From assembly GCA_030526715.1 (NCBI GenBank), contig JAUNCG010000019.1, positions 1 through 38,059 of the forward strand: DNA of 38,059 nt, in the 5' to 3' direction. Of this stretch, positions 7,805 to 15,430 are shown piece by piece (positions within the stretch are counted from its first letter, which is position 1; every line of letters starts with the position of its first letter). This stretch comes from Eubacteriales bacterium (GTDB lineage: Bacteria > Bacillota > Clostridia > Lachnospirales > Lachnospiraceae). Below the pieces are notes generated by a model, which was not told the origin of the DNA, searched no databases, and worked only from the letters and a program-made list of their open reading frames with translations. Position numbers and translations under genes: made by a program.

Positions 7805-7903
7805 TTATAATTTCTTCTCCGTCTTGCAAGAAAAGTGCTGCAAGCCAGAGAGCAAATCACAACCCGCCCAGCAGGAGTGCCCCCCGCTGGACACCCCGCA
7901 CAT

Positions 7904-7950
7904 AACGAAAGAGGCCGCACCTTTCAGTGAGACCTCTTTCGTTATTTTTA
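7904..7950 (+). terminator. Strong rho-independent terminator
   Basis: Perfect 13-bp arms ATAACGAAAGAGG (7904-7916) and its inverse complement (7935-7947) are followed by a T-rich run on the plus strand. It lies between the XRE gene and the convergent LysR gene and would stop rightward transcripts. Confidence 0.8.
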
Positions 7951-7998
7951 TTTCCGCCTGATGCCAGAACTGGATAGATATGTCTTATTTCATGTTCT

Positions 7999-8868
7999 TC
8001 ACGGCAATTCATCTGCTCTCATTTTTAATAGTTCAATAAAACGCTTGGAGGCCATAGGAAGACTGGCGGTATTCTTGTATCCGATTGCAATGGTACGCAT
8101 AACCGAAGGTTCTGTCGGTCTTAAGGCAATTCGATAATTCGTCCGATGTAAGACAAGCTCAGCCAAAATACTGACGCCAAGTCCGGCCTCCACCATCGTC
8201 ATAATAGCATAGTCATCATGGAGCGTGTATTTGATATTCGGGGAAATTCCTGCAGCGTGAAATTCCTCCAATGGTTCAGAGTAGTGTCCTTCTTCCAAAA
8301 GAATAAAGGGTTCCTTTTCTAATTCTTTCAGGGGCACCACATCCAACTTGGAAAGAGGATGATGTTCCGGCAAAACCGCCAACATCTCACCCTGTTTCAG
8401 TGCGATTGTTTCGATCCCATTGGCTGCGGCTGGATTCACAAACCCGAAATCAATGGTTCCGTTCTTGATCCATTCCTGAATCGAAGTGTAGTCCCCTTGA
8501 TGGATTACAAACTCAACTCCGGGATATTGCGCCTGAAACTCCTTGAGAAGATCGGGAAGCCAGTGAACGGAGATACTGGAAATTGTCCCCATGCGGATAA
8601 TACCAGTATCCAGTCCTTTGATGTCCTTGACCTTTTCTTGAATCGCCCGATACTGATTGGCAAAGGTTTCAATATAAGGGTAAAGCTCCGCTCCCTCCAG
8701 TGTTAGTTTCGTTCCCGTGCGATACCGATTGACCAGCTTTATGGAATACTCATTTTCGAGAGAGGTAATCATCTGGCTCATGGCGGATTGCGTATAGCCC
8801 AAAGCCTCAGCCGCCTTGGAAAAGCTTCCAAGTTCAACGATTTTTTGCAATGCAAGATAGCGATTCAT
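7999..8868 (-). CDS. LysR-family transcriptional regulator
   Basis: This is a 289-residue LysR regulator of normal length. Residues 1-60 form the winged helix-turn-helix (LGSFSKAAEALGYTQSAMSQMITSLE), and residues about 88-285 form the substrate-binding domain of the cofactor-responsive type (GTISSISVHWLPDLLKEFQ onward). The start ATG at 8868 has AAGGAG seven bases upstream. It is divergent from the MFS transporter, the usual layout for a LysR protein controlling its neighbour. A perfect 16-bp palindrome lies between the two genes. The inducer is unknown; the cargo it faces encodes an exporter-like protein, a metal-binding protein and an isomerase. Confidence 0.9.
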   Translation of the reverse strand: MNRYLALQKIVELGSFSKAAEALGYTQSAMSQMITSLENEYSIKLVNRYRTGTKLTLEGAELYPYIETFANQYRAIQEKVKDIKGLDTGIIRMGTISSISVHWLPDLLKEFQAQYPGVEFVIHQGDYTSIQEWIKNGTIDFGFVNPAAANGIETIALKQGEMLAVLPEHHPLSKLDVVPLKELEKEPFILLEEGHYSEPLEEFHAAGISPNIKYTLHDDYAIMTMVEAGLGVSILAELVLHRTNYRIALRPTEPSVMRTIAIGYKNTASLPMASKRFIELLKMRADELP

Positions 8869-8906
8869 ACTTCACTTCTCCTTAAGTAAGTATTAGAAAC
8901 ATTCGT

Positions 8907-8938
8907 TTTACTTATGAATAGCTTTAGTATATACTAAA
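8907..8938 (+). promoter_or_regulatory. MFS-operon promoter with LysR-type palindrome
   Basis: TTTACT (8907-8912) and TATACT (8930-8935) are 17 bp apart on the plus strand. The perfect palindrome TTTAGTATATACTAAA (8923-8938) covers the -10 box. A second inverted pair, TAAGTAA/TTACTTA, lies just upstream and overlaps the -35 region. Both are candidate sites for the divergent LysR protein. Confidence 0.6.
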
Positions 8939-8968
8939 AGCGACTTGATTACAAGGTGGTGAGAAACT

Positions 8969-10213
8969 GTGAAGTGTTCCAGTGAACGAAAACAAAAAAT
9001 ATATCTCATCGTTGTCTTTGGGCTGATTTCCTGTGCGCTGTACGGCATTGGCGCAGGTATCCGCTCCAATGTAGGAATCATTCTGACGCCTATGGCAAAG
9101 CAGTGCGTACTCCAATACAATGATGTGAGCTTTTGCGTTGCCGTGATGCAGCTTGTGTTCGGCGCATCCCAGCCCTTCTTTGGCATTCTGGCAGCACGAA
9201 AAAGCAATCGAATCGTCCTACTATCGGGAGTTGGCCTTTTGGCTTGCAGTATGATTGGTATCATGCTGGCTCGATCTTTCATTGTCCTGATGCTTTCGCT
9301 CGGCATCCTGTTCGGTCTCGGCTGCGGCGCAATTTCTTTTGGATTGGTGCTGACCTCCTCCATCCATTTTATCGGGGCTGAAAACAGCATGACGATTTCC
9401 GGAATGCTGAACGCTGCCAGCGGAATGTTTGGATTTGTGCTCGCACCCATTATTCAAAGATTGCTCAGCTTGGGAGGATTAAAGCTGGTACTATCTTTTT
9501 TGATTGCAGTATTTCTGGTTTTGATTCCGTTGTCTTTCATGGTCACGTCCAAAGATCCAAAGCAAAAAGCAGTTGCTCCGTCAGGCAGCGAGAAAGAACC
9601 TCTTCCATTCCGAACCGCCTTTAAAAACCGCACCTATCGGCTACTTTTGGCAGGCTTTTCCACCTGCGGCTTCCACATGGTCATTATTGAATCGCACCTG
9701 TTTTCCCAATATGTTTCCTATGGAATTGCAGAAACGGCAGCAAGCTGGGCATTTTCCTTTTATGGCATTGCAACCATCGTCGGAGCACTGCTCTCCGGTT
9801 TCCTCAGTACACGACTGAACAAAGGAAAGCTACTGGCGTTCTACTACGGGTTCCGGGCAGTATGGGTGGCACTGTACTTGTTTGTATTACCGAAAACTGT
9901 AGTGACTGCCTTAATTTTCTCCGTGGGTTTGGGCCTCACCGGCGATGCCACGGTTTCTCCTACCTCTGGGTTAGTCAACGAACAATTTGATCTGAAGCAA
10001 GTCGCCACATTGATCGGTTTGCTGTTTTTGGTGCATCAGATCGGTGCGTTTTTCAGCGCATGGCTAGGCGGAATATTTGTCAATCAGACTGGAAGCTATA
10101 AACTAATCTGGCTTGTTGATATTGCACTGTGTGTGTTTGCCAGTATCATGAGTGCAAGCATCTCAGTAGAATGTCATCGCTCACGTAGCATTATGGAGGA
10201 AAAAGGATGTTAG
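8969..10213 (+). CDS. MFS transporter
   Basis: This is a 414-residue membrane protein with about 12 hydrophobic segments and the MFS layout. A long first pair of helices (IYLIVVFGLISCALYGIGAG) is followed by repeated GxxxG-rich helices, for example LGILFGLGCGAISFGL, then a charged central loop (about 190-215) and a second six-helix half. It belongs with the oxalate/formate antiporter-like and CynX-like MFS groups by general look, but the substrate cannot be read. The start is GTG at 8969, downstream of a GGTGGTGAG site. The stop codon overlaps the start of the DUF2284 gene, so the two are coupled. It is the first gene of a three-gene cargo operon under the divergent LysR regulator. Confidence 0.88.
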   Translation: MKCSSERKQKIYLIVVFGLISCALYGIGAGIRSNVGIILTPMAKQCVLQYNDVSFCVAVMQLVFGASQPFFGILAARKSNRIVLLSGVGLLACSMIGIMLARSFIVLMLSLGILFGLGCGAISFGLVLTSSIHFIGAENSMTISGMLNAASGMFGFVLAPIIQRLLSLGGLKLVLSFLIAVFLVLIPLSFMVTSKDPKQKAVAPSGSEKEPLPFRTAFKNRTYRLLLAGFSTCGFHMVIIESHLFSQYVSYGIAETAASWAFSFYGIATIVGALLSGFLSTRLNKGKLLAFYYGFRAVWVALYLFVLPKTVVTALIFSVGLGLTGDATVSPTSGLVNEQFDLKQVATLIGLLFLVHQIGAFFSAWLGGIFVNQTGSYKLIWLVDIALCVFASIMSASISVECHRSRSIMEEKGC

Positions 10214-10740
10214 ATAAACGAGAAATTATTGAGCAGACAATCTTGGAGTACCCCATTTGCGAATATACGTTTGGTGAAATAGAACAGATTCCTTTTTCGG
10301 ATAAGGTATGGTTCATCTGTGAAACAGACTGCAAGCGATATGGACATTCATGGGCATGCCCACCTTACTGTGGGGATATTCATGAGAGTATTCGGTTATG
10401 TAAGACATATCAACATTGTCTGGTCTTTTCAACCGTTACAGAGGTTTCAAACAGCTGGGATCAGGAAGCGTGTTTAAAAGTCAAGCATACGCATGAAGAG
10501 ATTACGAGAAATATTCATGCAGATTTAAGCAAAAGGCTACAAAATTTTTATGTCCTGTCTACCGGCTGTACTGCATGTGAACAGTGCGGATGCCCGAAGG
10601 AACCGTGTCGTCACCCAGAAAGCAGACTCCCATCCATGGAAAGTCACGGCATAGTAATTTTACAGCTAACCGATGAATTAGGGCTAAGCCACTCTTTTGG
10701 AAATGATACGATCGTATATTTCAGTATGATACTGTTTTAG
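10207..10740 (+). CDS. DUF2284 metal-binding protein
   Basis: A 177-residue soluble protein of the DUF2284 type. Cysteine clusters CETDCKRYGHSWACPPYCG (about residues 38-56) and CTACEQCGCPKEPCRHPE (about 119-136) are the hallmark and probably bind metal or an iron-sulfur cluster. The biochemical role of the family is not established. The start ATG at 10207 overlaps the 3' end of the MFS gene by seven bases, with GAGGA upstream, so the two proteins are made together. The PhzF gene follows 19 bp later. The last ten or so residues may be slightly altered compared with the family, since the C-terminus is hydrophobic and ends abruptly (FSMILF). Confidence 0.85.
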   Translation: MLDKREIIEQTILEYPICEYTFGEIEQIPFSDKVWFICETDCKRYGHSWACPPYCGDIHESIRLCKTYQHCLVFSTVTEVSNSWDQEACLKVKHTHEEITRNIHADLSKRLQNFYVLSTGCTACEQCGCPKEPCRHPESRLPSMESHGIVILQLTDELGLSHSFGNDTIVYFSMILF

Positions 10741-10759
10741 AACAAGGAGGAGAACGAGC

Positions 10760-11545
10760 ATGAAACAATACATTGTAGATGCCTTTACCGAGCAGATCTT
10801 CCACGGCAATCCTGCTGCGATCTGCATTCTGGATCAATGGCTTCCGGAAGAACTGATGATGAATATCACCAGAGAGAACAATCTGTCAGAAACAGCCTTT
10901 GCTGTAAAGAATGGAGACCGTTATCATCTTAGATGGTTTACGCCCGGCGGTGAGATTGATCTTTGCGGTCATGCCACACTGGCCTGTGCCTTCGTGCTGC
11001 TGAATTTCTATGAGAATAATGCTTCCCGGATCATTTTTGATACGATGAGCGGCGAACTGACGGTTGTAAAAAAAGAAGATCTTTATGAGATGGATTTTCC
11101 GGCTTACCAGCTTAAACCGGTGCCTGTTACCGAAGCAATGATCGATGCAATCGGTGCCGTTCCCAAAGAGGCATATATGGGGCGTGACTTGCTCTGTGTG
11201 TTTGAGGATGCAGAAACAATACGAAGTATGCAGCCAGATCAAGATAAACTGTTAAAACTGGACGGCCTTCTTCTGCAAGTAACAGCCAGAGGAACCGATA
11301 CGGACTGCATTTCCCGCTCTTTTGCGCCGAAATGCAATGTGCCAGAGGATCCCGTCTGCGGTTCCGGCCATTGCCATATCGTGCCGTACTGGGCGCAGCA
11401 GCTGAAGAAGAACGAAATCATTGCTTATCAGGCCTCCCGCAGAGGCGGCACCCTGTACTGCAAATTGGAGGGAGAACGTGTAAAGTTGGCTGGTAAAGCA
11501 GCACTATACTCTGTTGGAGAATTAGCTGTTGATGCGCAAGTCTGA
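10760..11545 (+). CDS. PhzF-family isomerase
   Basis: This 261-residue protein belongs to the PhzF/diaminopimelate-epimerase-like fold. The N-terminal FTEQIFHGNPAAICIL, the NNLSETAFAV segment with the family's catalytic Glu, WFTPGGEIDLCGHATLACA, and the later DPVCGSGHCH are all present. Family members isomerise small carboxylates, PhzF itself acting in phenazine synthesis. No other phenazine gene is here, so a phenazine role is unlikely. The length is normal to slightly short. An AGGAGG lies nine bases ahead of the ATG. It closes the MFS-DUF2284-PhzF operon, suggesting one pathway that modifies and moves a small molecule, which is inference. Confidence 0.88.
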   Translation: MKQYIVDAFTEQIFHGNPAAICILDQWLPEELMMNITRENNLSETAFAVKNGDRYHLRWFTPGGEIDLCGHATLACAFVLLNFYENNASRIIFDTMSGELTVVKKEDLYEMDFPAYQLKPVPVTEAMIDAIGAVPKEAYMGRDLLCVFEDAETIRSMQPDQDKLLKLDGLLLQVTARGTDTDCISRSFAPKCNVPEDPVCGSGHCHIVPYWAQQLKKNEIIAYQASRRGGTLYCKLEGERVKLAGKAALYSVGELAVDAQV

Positions 11546-11703
11546 TTCTTCTGGACGGCATTCCAGAAGCCGACAAACATCCGTTGTTAGCCTTGGACAG
11601 CCTCACCAGTCGCCCGAAAACCAATGTTCTTCCAATGGCTGAACCGTACTCTCAGGTTAATATATCCATGCGGCCCATTATTAAGGTAATGAAAGCGTGG
11701 TGA
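11542..11703 (+). pseudogene. Open-frame remnant of an unidentified gene
   Basis: Directly after phzF a 53-codon frame without a start codon reads LLDGIPEADKHPLLALDSL, then LPMAEPYSQVNISMRP, and stops at 11701-11703. The composition is protein-like. It vaguely resembles the C-terminus of an ABC solute-binding protein, but I cannot confirm this. It is probably a 3' fragment left by a deletion inside the element. Confidence 0.3.
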
Positions 11704-11745
11704 GCAGATTATAAATCGAGTTTTCAACAAAAACCGATCATATCA

Positions 11746-11791
11746 AATAAAGCAGGTAGCCTCACCAGATCATGAGACCACTTGCTTTATT
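11746..11791 (-). terminator. Hairpin after rlmD
   Basis: ATAAAGCAGGT pairs with ACTTGCTTTAT (one G-T wobble), with CTCA/TGAG inside the loop. It begins 4 bp past the rlmD stop codon, and a TTTATTTG stretch follows on the minus strand. If the element model is right, this terminator was also supplied by the element. Confidence 0.6.
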
Positions 11792-11795
11792 GCTG

Positions 11796-13457
11796 CTATA
11801 TCATATGAAAATGCTTCAATGCTTCTGTGATTGCCTGTTCCTTTTCAAGGGGACAGTTTGGAACTCTGGCATTTTCTTTCTTGGACAAGTTGTAATTTTT
11901 TCCGACCTCCAGACCGTGCTTTCTTTTAATCTGAGAGATATACAAGGAGGACACCTTCAAACCGCTGGTTTCCAAGACATAATCTTTGATCTGTCCATAG
12001 GTTGCACCTTCTTGGAATCCTGACATATTCATATCTTCCAGAGAGAACTCGACCCGCACCTTTTTCGAGTCGATCTCGCCCTTGGAAAGTAAGACAACCG
12101 TCTCCACATGGGTCGTCATCGGGAACTGATCCACAGGCCGTACCTTAATCAGTTCATAGCCTCCGTCGCACAGCACCCGCAGATCTCTGGCGAGGGTAGC
12201 GCTGTCGCAGCTCACATAGACGATGCGCTCCGGCCGCATATTCAGCATTGTCTCTAATAATGCGGCATCACAGCCCTTGCGCGGCGGATCTACCACGATC
12301 ACGTCTGCGTAAGCCCTCTCGCCGCCGTGCTCTGCTGCATAATCCTCATAGTATTTCGGAAGAATATCTTCCGCCTTGCCCACATAAAATTCTGCATTGC
12401 CGATATGATTGATCTTCGCGTTGTTCTTCGCATCCTCGATGGCCGCCGGGACGATCTCCACACCGTATACCTGCTTGGCCTTCTGTGCCAAAAACAGGGA
12501 GATGGTGCCGATCCCGCAGTAGAGATCCCACACTGTCTCTTTCCCTGTCAGCTGTGCATACTCCAGCGCCAGTCCATAGAGCTTCTTCGTCTGTACCGGA
12601 TTTACCTGAAAAAAAGACAGCGGTGAAATCTGATATTTGACGTCTCCGATATAATCCTCGATATAGCCGCGCCCCCAGAGAACCTTGACCTCATGTCCAA
12701 GAATCACATTGGTTCGCTCACGATTTACATTCAGGGAAATACTGGTCATGCCCGGGATCTCCTGCAGACTTTTCACCAGAGCTTCCGACTTTGGGAGCCT
12801 GTCTCCGTTCACCACCAGACACACCATGATTTCACCGGTCGTGAATCCGCAGCGGATCAGTACATGACGCACCAGTCCCTTCCCGGAGGCCTCATCATAA
12901 GCTGTCACCTGCTCCCGCTCCATATAGGAGATTACCCGGTTCAGAATCTCCTCATTGATTTCTGCACCGAGGTAGCACTTACGATTATGAATAATATAAT
13001 GGCTGCGGGCTGCATAAAATCCCGCAATGATATGCCCTTCCTTGTCTGTTCCGACAGGAAACTGTGCCTTATTACGATAGTAAAATGGTTCTTCCATGCC
13101 AACGATCGGCTCCATAGGCAAAGAGTCTTTTGCAAAACCGCCGATACGTATCAGGTTGTTGCGCACCTTATTCTCCTTGAAGCGAAGCTGTTCCTCATAG
13201 GCCATCTCCTGAATCTGGCATCCGCCACACTGCTTCGCTACAGGGCAGACGAGCGCAACCCGGCATGATGAAGGCTCCAGTACCTTCATCAGCCGGGCAT
13301 ATCCGTAGGATTTCTTCAGTTTCATGATCTTGGCCTCGACAACATCTCCGATGATCGCATCCTTCACGAAAAACGTCATACCGTCAGCCTTACCGATACC
13401 GGCTCCGTCGGCGCCGATATCTATAATTTCCAATCTTAAAATGTCATCTTTTTTCAT
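11796..13457 (-). CDS. rlmD: 23S rRNA (uracil-C5)-methyltransferase with extended C-terminal tail
   Basis: This is a TrmA/RumA-family SAM-dependent rRNA methyltransferase. An N-terminal TRAM domain (about 1-60) is followed by an iron-sulfur cysteine set (CPVAKQCGGC), the SAM motif DLYCGIGTISL, VVDPPRKGCD, and the catalytic YVSCDSATLARDL. The usual end of the family is near HVETVVLLS, about residue 457. Beyond this, about 95 more residues form a basic helical tail (ATYGQIKDYVLE, KVSSLYISQIKRK, ending ALKHFHMI) known from many Lachnospiraceae copies. The break between body and tail coincides with the shared motif at the recombinase end, so the present tail is probably element-supplied. The start ATG at 13457 has GGAGG four bases upstream. 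RlmD and RlmCD cannot be told apart here. Confidence 0.88.
   Translation of the reverse strand: MKKDDILRLEIIDIGADGAGIGKADGMTFFVKDAIIGDVVEAKIMKLKKSYGYARLMKVLEPSSCRVALVCPVAKQCGGCQIQEMAYEEQLRFKENKVRNNLIRIGGFAKDSLPMEPIVGMEEPFYYRNKAQFPVGTDKEGHIIAGFYAARSHYIIHNRKCYLGAEINEEILNRVISYMEREQVTAYDEASGKGLVRHVLIRCGFTTGEIMVCLVVNGDRLPKSEALVKSLQEIPGMTSISLNVNRERTNVILGHEVKVLWGRGYIEDYIGDVKYQISPLSFFQVNPVQTKKLYGLALEYAQLTGKETVWDLYCGIGTISLFLAQKAKQVYGVEIVPAAIEDAKNNAKINHIGNAEFYVGKAEDILPKYYEDYAAEHGGERAYADVIVVDPPRKGCDAALLETMLNMRPERIVYVSCDSATLARDLRVLCDGGYELIKVRPVDQFPMTTHVETVVLLSKGEIDSKKVRVEFSLEDMNMSGFQEGATYGQIKDYVLETSGLKVSSLYISQIKRKHGLEVGKNYNLSKKENARVPNCPLEKEQAITEALKHFHMI
12082..12107 (-). repeat. Candidate attR: ETVVLLS-coding motif inside rlmD
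   Basis: It encodes HVETVVLLSK, the end of the conserved methyltransferase core. It shares ACCGTCTC (12097-12104) with the recombinase end at 46-53, in the same orientation and protein frame. The position matches the known rumA insertion site. Confidence 0.6.
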
Positions 13458-13519
13458 GTATCCTCCAGATAACTCCGGAATCCATTCTGATTCCTGTCAC
13501 AATCTATACTTACTTATAA

Positions 13520-14260
13520 TTATACGCTCAGCTTCTTATCCATGATCCAGCCGGTGATCGCGTAGAAGATCACGGTAAAGATCAGCATACAGCCCACAGT
13601 ACACCAAAAGGACGCTATCTCGTTCATGGAACGGGTCACCAGATTTACTACATAGCTGGATATTCCGCTGATGATCAGGAAGATCACAAAGCTCACCACG
13701 CGACTTCCCTTCTTCCCCGCAAGTACTGTCGCGGATAACAAAATGGCCAGATAGCCAACAACAATGATATTCAGCCAGCTTACCAGCGCGGAGGAAAAGG
13801 CCATAAGCGCGATCTGACGGATATTGTTCCAGTCGATCTTAACACTCATAAATGCCTCCGCAAAGCTCAGCAGTTCTTTCACACCGCCGATAGAGGCGAC
13901 GCCGATTCCGATATCAACGATTGCCAACACAGCAAAAAATGCGCCGGTCACAAAAATAGAAATCGCGTTCATCAATACCTTGGAGCCGAGAATCTCATAG
14001 CTGGTATGAGGCGTCAGAAACAGCATGTAACTCTGTTTTGTATTCAGATCCTTCGAGAACGTCGTCAAGCTCTCGATACCGATATAAAGAATACCAAAGA
14101 TCGCACACAGCACCAGACCTTCAATACCCAGACCATACCACATCTCTTTTTTGGAAAATATGCCAATCAGAAATGCAATCTCCGCAATTGCCGTGATCAC
14201 AAGAAGAACCATCTTTGGAAACAATGCCTTGCGCCACTCATATTTCATCAGCTTCGTCAT
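13520..14260 (-). CDS. ABC transporter permease (ABC-2 type)
   Basis: This 246-residue membrane protein has about six hydrophobic segments (for example MVLLVITAIAEIAFLIGIF, GLVLCAIFGILYIGIE, VVGYLAILLSATVLAG and a final IFTVIFYAITGWI). No soluble domain is visible. It belongs with permeases of the ABC-2/YtrC-like sort that pair with a GntR regulator and an ATPase. Its start ATGA overlaps the stop of the ATPase gene, so the two are translationally coupled. The substrate is unknown; related systems respond to cell-wall-active or membrane-active compounds, which is only a family-level hint. It is the last gene of the operon. Confidence 0.82.
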   Translation of the reverse strand: MTKLMKYEWRKALFPKMVLLVITAIAEIAFLIGIFSKKEMWYGLGIEGLVLCAIFGILYIGIESLTTFSKDLNTKQSYMLFLTPHTSYEILGSKVLMNAISIFVTGAFFAVLAIVDIGIGVASIGGVKELLSFAEAFMSVKIDWNNIRQIALMAFSSALVSWLNIIVVGYLAILLSATVLAGKKGSRVVSFVIFLIISGISSYVVNLVTRSMNEIASFWCTVGCMLIFTVIFYAITGWIMDKKLSV

Positions 14261-14961
14261 GACTGCTCACCTCCATGTCCATAAATCTCACGATATAGAT
14301 CTACTATCGATTTGCCCTGCTGCATCCGCAGCTCCTCCGCATCACATACGGTAACCAGATTGCCGTGCTTCATAAAGATCGCAGTGCTCACGATCTTCTC
14401 CAGCTCATCTACCAGATGACTGGACAGCATCAGGGTCACGTCCGATCCGGCGCTCTCCAGAATACTGCGCATGATCTCATCTCTCGCCATCAGGTCAATA
14501 CCGTTGAGCGGCTCATCCAGAAGATATACCTTCGCTTTGCGCGCCATGGTCACTGCGATCTTCAGCTTCGCCATCATACCGGTGGACAACGCCTTGGTCT
14601 TCAGATCCTCTGTCAGCTCCATGCGCTGCAGTAATCTGTGATACTCCTCCATGGAAAAATCCTCAAAAAAGTCCTGATAATATGCTCCGACATCCTTCAC
14701 CGTCATCCAGTTATAAAAGTACGGCTCCGTAGACATATAGGCGATATCTTTCTTACTCTCCACTCCGACAGGCTTACCATTATATAGTATCTCCCCGGAG
14801 CTGGGCTTTACCAGCCCCGCCGCCATCTTCATCCATGTAGTCTTTCCGCTGCCGTTCGGTCCGAGGATCGCATAGATCTTTCCCGGCTCCAGCTGCAGAC
14901 TCACATGGTTCACTGCTGTCTTTCTCAAATAATTCTTTGTAACTTCTCTGCTCTCTAACAT
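14257..14961 (-). CDS. ABC transporter ATP-binding protein
   Basis: A 234-residue ATPase with Walker A GPNGSGKTT (about residues 34-42), a signature region LSTGMMAKLKIA in place of the classic LSGGQ, Walker B VYLLDEPLNGID and the switch His in SSHLVDELE. Length and layout fit the single-domain ATPases of YtrB/BcrA-like exporters. The weaker signature (LSTGM) is typical of that group. The gene lies between the GntR regulator (27 bp upstream) and the permease (4-bp overlap). A GGAGGAG lies upstream at a longer than usual distance from the ATG at 14961. Confidence 0.9.
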   Translation of the reverse strand: MLESREVTKNYLRKTAVNHVSLQLEPGKIYAILGPNGSGKTTWMKMAAGLVKPSSGEILYNGKPVGVESKKDIAYMSTEPYFYNWMTVKDVGAYYQDFFEDFSMEEYHRLLQRMELTEDLKTKALSTGMMAKLKIAVTMARKAKVYLLDEPLNGIDLMARDEIMRSILESAGSDVTLMLSSHLVDELEKIVSTAIFMKHGNLVTVCDAEELRMQQGKSIVDLYREIYGHGGEQS

Positions 14962-14988
14962 GTTTCATACTGCGCAGACTCCTCCGCG

Positions 14989-15339
14989 CTACTCCTCCCT
15001 TCTGATCATTTCCGCAGCCTCGGCTCTCGTGATGCCGAGTCGGCTCATGCCATCGATAAACTGCTGCAGAAGCTCCTGTGCCATCTCTGCCTTCATTCTG
15101 GAAATCAATTCCGGATCCTCGCTTACAAACGTCCCCAATCCTCTTCTGGTAAAGCAGATCCCCTCGCTCTCCAGTTCCTTATAGACTCTGCTCGCCGTAT
15201 TTGGATTGATCGTATATCGGATCGCCAGATCTCTTCCCGAAGGCAGCTTCTCTCCCAGACCTATCGCCCCGATGACGATCTCCCGCTTAATGGCGGTAAC
15301 CACCTGCAGATAGATCGGAAGCGCCGAATTAAATTCCAT
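14989..15339 (-). CDS. GntR-family regulator (YtrA subfamily)
   Basis: This 116-residue protein is a short GntR regulator. The winged helix is at about residues 8-75 (LPIYLQVVTAIKREIVIGAI, then LPSGRDLAIRYTINPNTASRVYKELESEG), and there is only a short dimerisation helix after it. No large effector domain is present. This size is characteristic of the YtrA subfamily, which sits first in operons for ABC exporters and represses them. It is the first gene of the operon with the ATPase and permease downstream, and a promoter with a dyad lies 25-67 bp upstream of the start. Confidence 0.9.
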   Translation of the reverse strand: MEFNSALPIYLQVVTAIKREIVIGAIGLGEKLPSGRDLAIRYTINPNTASRVYKELESEGICFTRRGLGTFVSEDPELISRMKAEMAQELLQQFIDGMSRLGITRAEAAEMIRREE

Positions 15340-15363
15340 AGCATCATCACCTCTCCGTGTATC

Positions 15364-15406
15364 AGTGTCATATCTGCATAGTACACTATATTTCCATTAT
15401 TGTCAA
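15364..15406 (-). promoter_or_regulatory. Promoter and likely operator of the GntR-ABC operon
   Basis: On the minus strand TTGACA (15406-15401) and TACTAT (15383-15378) are 17 bp apart. The inverted pair AGTGT (15364-15368) and ACACT (15383-15387) covers the -10 box and early transcript, like YtrA-type operators of the GTGTA-N-TACAC kind. Confidence 0.65.
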
Positions 15407-15430
15407 GCACGAAATTGATCACCTTGGAAT

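Larger units (their letters stand above)
46..12104. mobile_element. Integrative mobilizable element inserted in rlmD (about 12 kb)
   Basis: The interval runs from the ETVVLLS-coding motif at the 3' end of a large serine recombinase gene to the same motif inside rlmD. Both copies lie on the minus strand in direct orientation and share an exact 8-bp ACCGTCTC (plus strand, 46-53 and 12097-12104). Inside are the functions of a mobilizable element: recombinase, MOBV relaxase, helicase and primase, regulators, an oriT-like site and accessory genes. It is known that rlmD (rumA) is an insertion site for serine-recombinase elements in Firmicutes. The boundaries are my inference; the exact crossover dinucleotide is not determined. 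Confidence 0.7.

Noticed and set aside
7584..7961. Several open frames of 78-93 codons in the XRE-LysR gap
   Set aside because: They overlap each other on both strands across inverted repeats, lack ribosome sites and look non-coding.
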